DNA from: Lachnospiraceae bacterium
GTDB lineage: Bacteria > Bacillota > Clostridia > Lachnospirales > Lachnospiraceae
Direction of reading: 5' to 3'
Length of the DNA stretch: 64,000 bases
NCBI GenBank assembly: GCA_016285575.1
Contig: JAEEQX010000001.1
Location: 1 to 64,000 of the forward strand
Positions 55,802-64,000 of the stretch are shown here, in pieces (position 1 is the stretch's first letter; every line of letters begins with the position of its first letter). The position numbers were made by a program, and so were the translations under genes. The notes under the pieces are model-generated. The model was given only the letters and a program-made list of their open reading frames with translations. It did no database searches and was not told the origin of the DNA.

Positions 55802-57607
55802 CTACGCGTTGACTATCGCATCTGTAGGGCAAACCTGCGCACAGAGTGTACAACCGGTGCATGTGAGTGCGTCAATCTTAACCTTGCCATCCTCTCCTAC
55901 GCTGAGTGCAGGACAACCGATTTCTCTGATACACTTCTTGCATCCGATGCACTTATCTGTAACCGTCATCTTTTTATTGCTCTTAACTATAGCAATACAA
56001 GGTGACTCAAAAAGGATTGCCTTAACACCCTTGATGGATGCCATCTCTTTAACTACTGCAACAGCCTTTTCATGTTCGAGAGGATTAACTCTCTCAACCT
56101 TGGCAACACCCATTCCAAGAAGTATCTTTTCGATACTAATCTTATCTACGAAATCACCCATCATATTTCTGCCTGTACCGGGATGGGGCTGATGTCCTGT
56201 CATAGCGGTAGTGGAGTTATCAAGAACGCAGAGAATAATGTCTGCTTCGTTATATATTGCATTGGCAACTCCTGTCATACCAGATGCAAAGAATGTTGAA
56301 TCTCCTACGAATGCAAAATTAACCGTCTCAGGATCTGTATTGAATAATCCCTGTGCCATGGTTATACCTGCACCCATGCAAAGACAAGTATCAACCATAT
56401 CAAGAGGCATTGCATTACCGAGTGTATAGCATCCTATATCTCCACAGAAGTTAGCCTTCTGACCTTTCATCGCCTGCTTAACTGCATAGAACGATGCTCT
56501 GTGAGGGCAACCTGCGCAAAGTACAGGAGGTCTTATAGGAAGCTTAATGTTCTCTTCTGCTACATCTTTTGCAGCCTCTGAATAAGGTGTGCCATTGATA
56601 AAGCACTCAATTCTTTTTGCCACATCTTCGGGAGTACACTCTCCTGCAAGAGGTGAATCAAATGTATGCTTGCCAAGCACCTTGATATTAAGGTGATGTT
56701 TTCCAGCAAGGAATATAAGTTCATCCTCAAGATAAGGATAGAGTTCTTCAACTACGAGAACTTCCTCAACTCCCTTGAGTGATTCAAGTATGAACTTTTC
56801 AGGGAAAGGATGAGGAGTTGCCACTTTTACAAGTGTTACATCATCTCTGTCCTGAATGTATTCTTTTGAATATGCGTAGCATACACCACCTGTAAGAACA
56901 GCCTTTTTATTGCCTGCTTTTCCTGTAGCGACGTTACCCTTATATGATGAAAAATCATCGCCGATGGCGGGATTTCTTTTTTCAATCATCTCATGATTCA
57001 TGCGAGAGAGACGAGGGAATATAACGAACCTCTTGGAGTTTTTAACGAATCCCGCATATTCCTTGGGCTTAACTGCCTCATCATATTCAATCTCTGCGTA
57101 CGCATGATCGATTCGAGTCGTTGGTCTAAAGATTACGGGAGTATGATATTTTTCAGAATATTCAAAAGCATCCTTAATCATCTCAAATGCTTCTTCTACG
57201 CTTGCAGGATCAAATACGGGGATTCTACAATACTTACCAAAAAGTCTGGTATCCTGCTCGGTCTGTGATGATATGGGTCCGGGATCGTCGCATACTACAA
57301 CAACAAGTCCACCCTCGACTCCGACATAGGCAAGAGACATAAGTGCATCTGATGCTACATTAAGTCCCATCATCTTCATGGTTACGAGGCATCTGGCTCC
57401 AGCAAAAGAAGCGCCTGCTGCCACTTCCATCGCAGCCTTCTCATTAACTGACCACTCAACATGGACGTTTTTATCCTTGTTGTGTGCAGCTATCGTATCT
57501 ATAATCTCCGACGAAGGAGTTCCCGGATAACCGGTAGCCACATTGACGCCTGCTGCAAGTGCGCCAATCGCAATCGCCTGATTACCCATTACATACTCTT
57601 TTTTCAC
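55802..57607 (-). CDS. iorA: Indolepyruvate ferredoxin oxidoreductase, alpha subunit
   Basis: TPP- and Fe-S enzyme that converts arylpyruvates (from Trp, Phe, Tyr) to arylacetyl-CoA and reduced ferredoxin, or the reverse. Pyrimidine-domain GYPGTPSSEIIDTIA, TPP-binding CGDIGCYTLG...DTCLCMGAG and two 4Fe-4S motifs CIGCKKCIREIGCP and CTGCTLCAQVCP at the C-terminus. I place the start at GTG 57607 with AGAGGAA 7 nt upstream; the ATG at 57691 would add 28 residues without counterpart in the family. Confidence 0.93.
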   Translation of the reverse strand: MKKEYVMGNQAIAIGALAAGVNVATGYPGTPSSEIIDTIAAHNKDKNVHVEWSVNEKAAMEVAAGASFAGARCLVTMKMMGLNVASDALMSLAYVGVEGGLVVVVCDDPGPISSQTEQDTRLFGKYCRIPVFDPASVEEAFEMIKDAFEYSEKYHTPVIFRPTTRIDHAYAEIEYDEAVKPKEYAGFVKNSKRFVIFPRLSRMNHEMIEKRNPAIGDDFSSYKGNVATGKAGNKKAVLTGGVCYAYSKEYIQDRDDVTLVKVATPHPFPEKFILESLKGVEEVLVVEELYPYLEDELIFLAGKHHLNIKVLGKHTFDSPLAGECTPEDVAKRIECFINGTPYSEAAKDVAEENIKLPIRPPVLCAGCPHRASFYAVKQAMKGQKANFCGDIGCYTLGNAMPLDMVDTCLCMGAGITMAQGLFNTDPETVNFAFVGDSTFFASGMTGVANAIYNEADIILCVLDNSTTAMTGHQPHPGTGRNMMGDFVDKISIEKILLGMGVAKVERVNPLEHEKAVAVVKEMASIKGVKAILFESPCIAIVKSNKKMTVTDKCIGCKKCIREIGCPALSVGEDGKVKIDALTCTGCTLCAQVCPTDAIVNA

Positions 57608-57740
57608 AATCAATTCCTCTCTATCTGTGTGGCTCGCACACGAAACAATGATATCACATTTTAAGATGCATTTCATCAAAAAACTTGCCATTAATCCATA
57701 GAAAAAATACCTGTTTTATTGTATAATCCTATTTAGTGTT

Positions 57741-57767
57741 GTTCGAGTATTTCAATACACTTCGAAC
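57741..57767. promoter_or_regulatory. Imperfect inverted repeat upstream of the HerA-like gene
   Basis: GTTCGA-GTAT...ATAC-act-TCGAAC: two arms of 6 and 4 bp with a 3-nt asymmetry, 30-60 bp before the ATG and just after a TATAAT (57722-57727 region). It may be an operator or a 5' UTR stem. Confidence 0.35.
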
Positions 57768-57800
57768 TAAGAATACAAAAAGTATAAAAGGGGTGAAATC

Positions 57801-59492
57801 ATGTTTTTTGATGGCAAAATCTGGATAGGTTTATCCAACGATGAAAAAGTATTCATATATCCTAAGATGGCTTGTCGCCACGGAATGATAGCGGGTGCTA
57901 CCGGTACAGGTAAGACCGTATCACTTAAAGTATTGGCAGAGTCATTCTCATCATGCGGAGTTCCCGTATTTTTAGCAGATGTTAAAGGCGACTTATCCGG
58001 TATGTGTAAGCCCGGATTGGAAAGTGAAGATATGAAGAATCGTATCGAGAAGTTTTCTCTTGCAGAGGCAGGCTTCAAGTTCGACTCCTTCCCTACTACT
58101 TTCTGGGATGTATATGCTGAAAAAGGACTTCCTCTTCGTACTACCATCAGTGAAATGGGACCCCTTCTTTTAGCAAGAATCCTCGGACTTAACGATGTCC
58201 AGACTGATATATTAAGCGTTATTTTCAAGATTGCTGATGATGAAGGATTACTTCTTATAGATACCAAGGATCTTCGTGCAATGCTCACATACATCGGCGA
58301 GAACGCTAAGGATTATAGCCTCACATACGGCAATATCTCCAAGCAGAGCCTCGGCTCAATCATCCGTTCCGTAATCGCACTTGAAGGTGAAGGTGGAGAC
58401 TTATTCTTCGGTGAGCCTGCACTCAATATCCGCGATTGGATAGGATGCGACTTCACAGGTAAGGGCAATATCCACGTGCTCGATTGTCAGAAGCTCATCA
58501 ACAATCCCACAATGTACTCAACATTCATGCTTTGGATGCTCTCAGAACTCTATGAGACACTTCCTGAAGCAGGTGATCTTGATAAACCCAGAATGGTATT
58601 CTTCTTTGATGAAGCACATATGCTTTTTGACTCAGCATCCAAGTCCTTGTTAGAGAAGATTGAGCAGATAGTAAAACTTATTCGTTCCAAGGGAGTCGGT
58701 GTATTCTTCATCACGCAGAATCCCAAGGACATTCCTGACGGCGTATTAAGTCAGCTTGGAACCAAGATACAGCATGCACTCAGAGCATATACTCCTGCAG
58801 AGTTAAAGTCAGCCAAGGCTGCATGTATGTCATTTAGAGAGAATCCTGAATTCGATACTTTTGAGACACTTACATCACTTGGTATCGGCGAAGCACTCGT
58901 ATCCGTACTTGATGAACAGGGCGTACCTACAATGGTTAAAAAATGCAACATCCTTCCTCCTGCCAGCCAGATTGGAATAATTGATGATGCAACCAGAGCA
59001 CAACAGATTAACTCTAATATGCTCTATGTAAAATACTCCGAGTCAGTGGATAGAGATTCCGCATTCGAGTTCTTACAAAGAAAGAATATCGAAGACGAAG
59101 AAGCAAGAGCAAAAGCTGCTGAAGAAGCCGCTGCCGAGAAAGCAAGACTTAAAGAAGAAGCAGACGCAGCAAAGGCTGCTGAGAAAGCCGCACTCGCTGA
59201 GCAAAAGGCCGCTGAAAAAGCTGCTGAGAAAGCTGCACTTGCTGAACAGAAAGCTGCAGAAAAAGCTGCTGCCGCAGAACAGAAAGCCGCACAGAAGGCT
59301 ATCGATGACAGAAATAAGGCCATGAAGAGCGCAGGTAAATCCGTTGCAAGTTCGGTAACCGGAACTCTCGGCCGTGAAGCGGGCAAAGCACTCGGAGGTA
59401 CTGTGGGAGGTAAGTTTGGCAAGACACTCGGAGGCAATGTCGGCGCATCGCTTGGCCGCGGATTGGTCGGTACTCTCTTCAAATTAAAATAA
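57801..59492 (+). CDS. HerA-like P-loop ATPase (YjgR/DUF853)
   Basis: Walker A ATGTGKTV (33-40), DVKGDLSG, Walker B MVFFFDEAHML (near 267), FFITQNPKDIPDGVLSQLG. This is the YjgR family, a HerA/FtsK-related ATPase without the N-terminal HAS-barrel; role unclear. Residues about 430-510 are an Ala/Lys/Glu-rich coiled coil made of AEQKAAEKAA-type repeats; residues 515-563 are Gly-rich and contain GKxxGGxxG repeats, perhaps a membrane-associated tail. Length 563 aa against about 500 for the family. Confidence 0.88.
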   Translation: MFFDGKIWIGLSNDEKVFIYPKMACRHGMIAGATGTGKTVSLKVLAESFSSCGVPVFLADVKGDLSGMCKPGLESEDMKNRIEKFSLAEAGFKFDSFPTTFWDVYAEKGLPLRTTISEMGPLLLARILGLNDVQTDILSVIFKIADDEGLLLIDTKDLRAMLTYIGENAKDYSLTYGNISKQSLGSIIRSVIALEGEGGDLFFGEPALNIRDWIGCDFTGKGNIHVLDCQKLINNPTMYSTFMLWMLSELYETLPEAGDLDKPRMVFFFDEAHMLFDSASKSLLEKIEQIVKLIRSKGVGVFFITQNPKDIPDGVLSQLGTKIQHALRAYTPAELKSAKAACMSFRENPEFDTFETLTSLGIGEALVSVLDEQGVPTMVKKCNILPPASQIGIIDDATRAQQINSNMLYVKYSESVDRDSAFEFLQRKNIEDEEARAKAAEEAAAEKARLKEEADAAKAAEKAALAEQKAAEKAAEKAALAEQKAAEKAAAAEQKAAQKAIDDRNKAMKSAGKSVASSVTGTLGREAGKALGGTVGGKFGKTLGGNVGASLGRGLVGTLFKLK

Positions 59493-59586
59493 AAACATGT
59501 CCCAAAGCATTGTCTTAAAAACAACATCTGAAAGATTGAGATATATTTTCAAATAATAAAAAAAATATGAAATGCAAATATAGATG

Positions 59587-59615
59587 TTGACAAAGAGCTT
59601 TCGGACAATTATTAT
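59587..59615 (+). promoter_or_regulatory. Predicted promoter of the FMN riboswitch-ribU unit
   Basis: TTGACA (59587-59592) and TATTAT (59610-59615) with 17 bp between, a few bases before the FMN aptamer. Confidence 0.8.
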
Positions 59616-59631
59616 TACAAACGAATTAAAT

Positions 59632-59744
59632 ATTCTTCGGGGTCGGGTGTAATTCCCTACCGGCGGTGACAGTCCGCGAACCACAAGTGTGGCCGAATCG
59701 GTGCAATTCCGATACCGACAGTAAAGTCTGGATGATAGAAGAAA
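59632..59744 (+). promoter_or_regulatory. FMN riboswitch (RFN element)
   Basis: The conserved blocks GGGTCGGGTGTAATTCCCTA, CCGGCGGTGACAGTCCGC, AATCGGTGCAATTCCGATACCGACAG and TAAAGTCTGGATG are in order, closed by TTCTTC/GAAGAA. It lies upstream of ribU and a terminator, the usual OFF control by FMN. Confidence 0.97.
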
Positions 59745-59762
59745 CACTATTAAGTATTTTAT

Positions 59763-59793
59763 GACTCCGTATTTTTTTACGGAGTCTTTTTTT
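59763..59793 (+). terminator. Expression-platform terminator of the FMN riboswitch
   Basis: GACTCCGTA pairs with TACGGAGTC (9 bp) around a T-rich loop, then seven T. Between the aptamer and ribU. Confidence 0.92.
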
Positions 59794-59865
59794 ACCTTAA
59801 TAACATCTTCTCGAAAAGAATACTAATTCGACTAAGAATAACTCTCTATCGAAAGGATAAGTATT

Positions 59866-60654
59866 ATGAAATTCACAGTTAAGAAAATCACAACACTTGC
59901 AATGCTTGCTGCACTTGCTTATGTAGTAATGGTATTCGTAAGAATCCCCATTATGCCCGCAGCTCCCTACCTTGAATATGATCCCAAGGACATCTTACTA
60001 GTAATGGCAGGCTTTTTAATCGGACCTGTTGAAAGCACAATTATCATCATATTGGTATGCGCACTCGAGCTCGTAACAGTTAGTTCATCAGGTCTTATAG
60101 GATTCGCAATGAATGTAATCGCATCGCTTTGCTTCGTGCTTCCTGCAGCATTCATTTATCGTATTAAGAAGACACAGTTTAATGCAATACTCGGTCTTTT
60201 AATAGGTGTACTTTCCATGACAGCTTCAATGCTTCTTTGGAACTACATTATGACTCCTATCTACATGGGTGTTCCCAGAGAAGTAGTCGCAGGTATGCTT
60301 CCTACCGTATTCCTTCCCTTCAACTTGATCAAGGCAGGAATCAATATGGCTCTTACACTTATCGTGTATAAGCCCATCTCAATTGTTCTTCATAAGTCAG
60401 GAATCCTTGAAGAGAAGTCGATTAGCACTAAGGCAAAATTAAAGACTGATAGTGCAACAGAAACTACTACTGAAGCTACTACTGATACTACTACAAAAGA
60501 AGCAAGCGAAGCTGCTGATAAAAGTGAGACTGCATCAACTGATAACAATGTTAAAGCCAAGAAGACAACAAAGAAAAAGTTTTCACCCATCGCGACACTC
60601 GCTGGAGTATTAATACTCCTTATATGTATCGCAGCTATCTTCTTTATTAAGTAA
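59866..60654 (+). CDS. ribU: Riboflavin ECF transporter S component with C-terminal extension
   Basis: Substrate-binding membrane component for riboflavin. Typical RibU start KKITTLAMLAALAYVVMVFVRIP, with YDPKDILLVMAGFLIGP and six hydrophobic helices (about 1-185). It is controlled by an FMN riboswitch, which supports the assignment. Beyond the usual end, a Thr/Ala/Lys-rich linker (about 190-240) leads to a further hydrophobic helix (about 242-262). SD AAAGGA. The ECF ATPases and T-protein are not in this window. Confidence 0.92.
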   Translation: MKFTVKKITTLAMLAALAYVVMVFVRIPIMPAAPYLEYDPKDILLVMAGFLIGPVESTIIIILVCALELVTVSSSGLIGFAMNVIASLCFVLPAAFIYRIKKTQFNAILGLLIGVLSMTASMLLWNYIMTPIYMGVPREVVAGMLPTVFLPFNLIKAGINMALTLIVYKPISIVLHKSGILEEKSISTKAKLKTDSATETTTEATTDTTTKEASEAADKSETASTDNNVKAKKTTKKKFSPIATLAGVLILLICIAAIFFIK

Positions 60655-60743
60655 TATACTTTTGTCAGTCTTGGAATTTTTTAGAAATGTGACTCTAAGA
60701 TTTTTATAGATATAGTTTTGGCGTAAGTTGTTTTTCTGTGATT

Positions 60744-60780
60744 AGCGGATAGGTTTTATAGCCTATTCGCTTTTCTTTTT
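60744..60780 (+). terminator. Terminator after ribU
   Basis: AGCGGATAGG pairs with CCTATTCGCT (10 bp, one G-U), then TTTCTTTTT. Confidence 0.87.
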
Positions 60781-60808
60781 ACAACAAAAAAAATATGAAT
60801 TAAGAATC

Positions 60809-61504
60809 TTATTTATTAGCGTCTTCCTTAGTAGCCAGTCCACATAAAAGAATGGAAAATGCAAGAAGACACTGTCCCGGATAATATGTTAAGTGACATG
60901 CGTAAATTGCATACTCCCAAGCATTAGAAAAGATATGCATAACAAGTAACATATCAGATACGAAGAACAATATACCTCCTATAGCAAAAGCTATGGAGAA
61001 TAGTTTTTTTAGTGATATGGCATTGGCTATAGCCTTACCGGTCATCATGGATATAATCAACGAATAAGCGACGCAGATAACCAATTTATCAGGCTCGCTT
61101 ATATTCATACCGGGGAATAAAAACAGATAGCATAATGCGATAACAAGAAGTACCGCCGCAGGGATAAAATCAGTTGGTTTTATCTTCTTCAAGAAAGCCT
61201 GAGCAACTATATAAAATACATGTGCCAATGCAAATATAATTGCACCGAATATAAAGTTAGAATCTATAACAATATCTGCTATAAAAGAAAAAGTTAGCGC
61301 TATAGCTACAAATGCTTTGAATTTGATATCCGAATTCTTTTTTACTATCTCATGAATCAGATTAACAAGTCCAATGAGTACGAAGCCAAAACTTGTAAGG
61401 GCTTTTTCCTGTATCAATCTGTCACGCATATAAAGAGCGCAACCGCATGCTACTGCGATTGCGAGCAAAATGTCTGCTATTATTACACCCTTATTTATCT
61501 TCAT
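60809..61504 (-). CDS. YhhN-family membrane protein
   Basis: About eight hydrophobic helices; segments such as LVLIGLVNLIHEI, FSFIADIVID and GGILFFVSDMLLVMHIF resemble YhhN/TMEM86, whose animal member is a lysoplasmalogenase. Start set at ATG 61504 (GAGAAG upstream) instead of 61552. Plasmalogen lipids occur in anaerobic Clostridia, so a lipid role is plausible. Confidence 0.72.
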   Translation of the reverse strand: MKINKGVIIADILLAIAVACGCALYMRDRLIQEKALTSFGFVLIGLVNLIHEIVKKNSDIKFKAFVAIALTFSFIADIVIDSNFIFGAIIFALAHVFYIVAQAFLKKIKPTDFIPAAVLLVIALCYLFLFPGMNISEPDKLVICVAYSLIISMMTGKAIANAISLKKLFSIAFAIGGILFFVSDMLLVMHIFSNAWEYAIYACHLTYYPGQCLLAFSILLCGLATKEDANK

Positions 61505-61590
61505 AATTCTTCTCAAAAAATTATATAAATCGTTCCAACATACTTTTACCAAAGTGTAGAAAGAACATATTTTAAATACCTATATGTATT

Positions 61591-62439
61591 TTAATTATTG
61601 GGATAAAATGCAATTGCGAAAGCTCCGGGTCCTGCATATGTACCGATGGTTGCACCTACGCTTACTCTTTTTATCTCGTTTTCTTTTCCGTTAAAAAGAT
61701 GCTTGCCCTCTTCCATGAACTTGTTAAGAAGTTCATCGGCGTTACCTGTACAGCCTACGCAAAGAGGCATCGAGAAATCTATTCCGCCAAGTTCTTCAAC
61801 CTTGGCGATGATAGTTGCGATTCCTTTTTTTGCACCGCGAACTTTTCCGAATACTTCCACCACACCATCTGTAATAGTGATAGCAGGCTTAATGGAAAGC
61901 ATCTCTCCCACAAACGCTGCAGTTGATGATAATCTTCCGCCAATCTTTAAGTACTCCAATGTATCAAATATACTGAGGACTCTGGCTCTGCCTGTAAGAG
62001 AGGCTATCTCGTCTGCAATCTCTTTTGCACTCTTACCCTGATCTCTAAGTCTGACTGCCTGTTCAACAAGTATATAGTAGGAAATACAAAACTGCTTGGA
62101 ATCGATGACATATACTTTGCCTTCGAATTCACTTGCAGCTATGTTGGCACTCTGATAAGTACCGGATACACCCGATGAGATTGTGAGGCATACAACTTCG
62201 TTGCCTTTTTCTACCTCTTTTTTGAATATATCTTCATAATCGGCAGGAGAAATCTGACTGGTCTTGGGTATCTCTCCGCCGGTCAGTCTCTCGTAAAATC
62301 TTTCGTTGGTAATAGTAACTGCATCCAGGAACTCTTCTTCGCCAAATCTTATCTTAAGAGGCAATATGTTAATGCCCCACTCTTTTGCCATATCCTGTGA
62401 TACATCACTGGCTGAATCAGCTATTATGCTTACACCCAT
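61591..62439 (-). CDS. DegV-family fatty-acid-binding protein
   Basis: Two-lobe DegV fold: IIADSASDVSQDMAKEWGINILPLKIRFGEE, PKTSQISPADYEDIF, CLTISSGVSGTYQSA and LKIGGRLSSTAAFVGEMLSIKP are diagnostic. Members bind fatty acids; in Firmicutes related FakB proteins present them to the FakA kinase. SD GGAGG. 282 aa. Confidence 0.93.
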   Translation of the reverse strand: MGVSIIADSASDVSQDMAKEWGINILPLKIRFGEEEFLDAVTITNERFYERLTGGEIPKTSQISPADYEDIFKKEVEKGNEVVCLTISSGVSGTYQSANIAASEFEGKVYVIDSKQFCISYYILVEQAVRLRDQGKSAKEIADEIASLTGRARVLSIFDTLEYLKIGGRLSSTAAFVGEMLSIKPAITITDGVVEVFGKVRGAKKGIATIIAKVEELGGIDFSMPLCVGCTGNADELLNKFMEEGKHLFNGKENEIKRVSVGATIGTYAGPGAFAIAFYPNN

Positions 62440-62761
62440 CTTTTACACATCCTCCGTTAATCACGCGTAAATTCATTATAAAACAATACAGTTACGCTGA
62501 CAAGAACGTATGCAATCGTATTTTTCATTCAAAGAGGTGTGTTACTAAGCTTTATCAAAAATATTTTTCATAACAGCCACGGGACTATATAATGGAAGTG
62601 AACAGTGAATATAAATTTAAATCCGGAATTAGAGAACCGGAATTTAGGATTAGTAGTAAGAATTTAGGTTAAAAAGTAAAAATGGAAATTGCAAGAATAC
62701 ATACAGGATATATCAAGGATACATCCTGTCTCTATCATAGATAGTGAAATGAGGGTCGACT
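62440..62761. other. Divergent intergenic region with small inverted repeats
   Basis: Between degV and the response regulator. It holds an inverted repeat ACAGGAT/ATCCTGT (about 62701-62732), a CTATC-ATA-GATAG palindrome, and repeated CCGGAATT and AATTTAGG words. A 26-codon frame at 62592 has no SD. Promoters for both genes should lie here, but no clear -35/-10 pair stands out. Confidence 0.4.
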
Positions 62762-63439
62762 ATGAAATACAAGATGCTATGCGTTGAAGATGACAGCCAG
62801 ATACGCGAGATAATTGAGGATTATTTTACAGGTAAAAAAGATAACGAATTTGAGATAAGAGTCGCAAAAGACGGGCTTGAAGCCAAGGATGCAATAGAAG
62901 ATGAAGAATACGACATCATCCTTTTAGACGTTATGCTTCCGCATCTCGATGGTTTTTCCATCTGTAAAATGATCAGAAAGAAAAGTGATGTTCCTGTAAT
63001 CTTTTTAACCGCAAGAACTCTTGAAGAAGACGTTCTTCTAGGATTCGAAACAGGTTGCGATGATTACATAACCAAGCCTTTTTCTCTCGCAACACTTTAT
63101 GCAAAATGTATTGCACTCTTAAACCGCGCAAAAGGAATGGTAGTCAGCGAAACCGCCAGCATAGGCGCCATCAGCATCAATTACAATACGATGGTAGTTG
63201 AAGCTGACGGAAACAAAATCGAATTAGCACCAAAAGAATTCGAACTCCTCTCGTACTTAATCAAGCATAAGGACTGGGTTATCAGCAGAGAAACCCTTCT
63301 TAATGCAGTATGGGGATATGACTTCGAAGGTGGTGACAGAGTAGTCGACAATCATATCAAAAAGCTTCGCAAGGCACTTGGTAATTCAGGTGACCAGATT
63401 AAAACCATCATTTCAAAAGGATACAAAATAACTGAGTAG
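62762..63439 (+). CDS. OmpR-family response regulator
   Basis: Receiver domain with the acidic pair near residues 9-11 (CVEDD), phosphorylated Asp56 (ILLDVMLP) and Lys near 106 (YITKPF); C-terminal winged helix (about 130-225: IELAPKEFELLSYLIKHKDWVISRETLLNAVWGYDFEGGDRVVDNHIKKLRKAL). GAGGG lies 6 nt before ATG. Partner is the kinase at 63514. VanR/PhoP-like. Confidence 0.93.
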   Translation: MKYKMLCVEDDSQIREIIEDYFTGKKDNEFEIRVAKDGLEAKDAIEDEEYDIILLDVMLPHLDGFSICKMIRKKSDVPVIFLTARTLEEDVLLGFETGCDDYITKPFSLATLYAKCIALLNRAKGMVVSETASIGAISINYNTMVVEADGNKIELAPKEFELLSYLIKHKDWVISRETLLNAVWGYDFEGGDRVVDNHIKKLRKALGNSGDQIKTIISKGYKITE

Positions 63440-63513
63440 TTAAGCCATTAGCTTTATTCCAAAAAGCTACAGGAAACGTCTAATAAGCATCATCTACTGA
63501 TATAGGAGCCACT

Positions 63514-64000
63514 ATGAAAAAGAGAAAAACATTTTCAAAAGTATTTTCAGAAAAACTACTTATTTCTATTCCTATAATACTTTTTATTATAGTTATCACC
63601 GTGTACACATTACATAATTATTCTAAATATTTACTTACTGAAGTAATGTCTACTGCAACAATGCGTTATATTGATAAGATTTTGGATCAAGAAAAAGACT
63701 CCTCTTTTGAAGAGAACCTGAATTTTATAAAATTCAGGAACAATCTAAACTATGAAACCACTCTTGCCAGTTTACCCGGCATTAAAGGATATATGTATAT
63801 AACTGATTCTGACGGAAATATAGTTATGGATTCTTCTCCCGCATGGGGTTTTTTGCACCCAATTAGAGATGAAAACATGACTATCCTTAAAAGAGATGTT
63901 TATATATGCGATTACGAAACCCTCTCAAGATTTATTGAAGTTCGTGAGATACTGTATGACTACAATACCGTATATGATTCATCAATGCTTGAATATATCA
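63514..64000 (+). CDS. Sensor histidine kinase, N-terminal part (cut by window end)
   Basis: Open frame from ATG 63514 (TAGGAG upstream) with no stop before 64000. It starts with basic residues and a transmembrane helix (LISIPIILFIIVITVYT, about 17-33), followed by an extracellular-type sensor region including ITDSDGNIVMDSSP. The catalytic domains lie beyond the window. Assignment rests on position after the response regulator and the membrane-sensor layout. Confidence 0.75.
   Translation, partial: MKKRKTFSKVFSEKLLISIPIILFIIVITVYTLHNYSKYLLTEVMSTATMRYIDKILDQEKDSSFEENLNFIKFRNNLNYETTLASLPGIKGYMYITDSDGNIVMDSSPAWGFLHPIRDENMTILKRDVYICDYETLSRFIEVREILYDYNTVYDSSMLEYI

Noticed and set aside
55801..57691. 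Longer iorA start at 57691
   Set aside because: Adds 28 residues foreign to the family; GTG at 57607 has a good SD.
59024..59527. Antisense Ala/Ser-rich frame opposite the HerA-like coiled coil
   Set aside because: Shadow of the AEQKAAEKAA repeats.
62592..62672. 26-codon frame before the response regulator
   Set aside because: No SD and no similarity to a known peptide.
1..64000. CRISPR arrays, insertion sequences, prophage genes, integrases
   Set aside because: Looked for regularly spaced repeats, transposase motifs and phage modules; none seen.

Overview
The window looks like chromosomal DNA of an anaerobic, fibre-degrading Firmicute, most likely a Lachnospiraceae of the Butyrivibrio/Pseudobutyrivibrio kind. 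The base composition is A+T-rich, with strong AAGGAGG ribosome sites and many lipoprotein signal peptides. It carries a surface GH10 xylanase, an anaerobic cobalamin pathway and Fe-S/ferredoxin-dependent indolepyruvate oxidoreductase. Nearly everything lies on the minus strand. I see no insertion sequence, prophage, CRISPR array or rRNA.

Region by region. 1-6800: a sugar-type ABC binding lipoprotein, uridine phosphorylase, and a membrane-anchored GH10 xylanase with CBM22- and CBM9-like modules. 6808-30750: one co-directional run of about 23.5 kb for corrinoid uptake and synthesis, starting at a cobalamin riboswitch (about 30557-30730) and a rho-independent terminator. Its order is an exported cobaltochelatase (CbiK), a NEAT-like lipoprotein, BtuF-BtuC-BtuD, CbiP, CobT, CobU, CobS, a second CobU-like protein, CobC, CbiB, CobD, CbiC, CbiD, CbiF, CbiG, CbiH, a CbiJ-CbiE-CbiT fusion, CbiA, a small Cys-rich protein, and a second BtuF-BtuC-BtuD set. 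A tRNA-like element with a CAU anticodon lies just upstream of the riboswitch promoter. 30947-39024: a sulfur amino-acid operon (MetY, AhpD-like protein, Fe-S serine dehydratase-like enzyme, SDR, polar amino-acid ABC transporter, M20 amidohydrolase). It is preceded by a consensus promoter, a 39-codon Cys/Met-rich leader peptide and mutually exclusive antiterminator and terminator hairpins: a leader-peptide attenuator that no single named riboswitch explains.

39089-46700: mostly single genes (GH114-like lipoprotein, decayed coding remnants, zinc-ribbon membrane protein, MBL-fold lipoprotein, PAS-GGDEF protein, HAD nucleotidase, lipoprotein, IlvE). 46796-53153: an unassigned EF-Tu-domain-2/SseB-like protein, a uracil/xanthine permease, SecA and a tandem pair of small membrane proteins. 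53319-57607: hot-dog thioesterase, PaaK and IorB-IorA, an arylpyruvate/arylacetate module. 57801-60654 (plus strand): HerA-like ATPase, then an FMN riboswitch driving a RibU riboflavin transporter with an added C-terminal helix. 60809-64000: YhhN-like protein, DegV, and a two-component system whose kinase runs off the window.

How they fit together: most of the window makes or recovers cofactors (B12, riboflavin) and sulfur amino acids, each controlled by RNA. Cobalamin and FMN are sensed by aptamers, and cysteine/methionine supply apparently by ribosome stalling. The metY, cobalamin and transport genes are linked through methionine metabolism. The B12 set in the window lacks CbiL, a corrinoid adenosyltransferase and a cobalt importer, which must be elsewhere if the pathway is complete.
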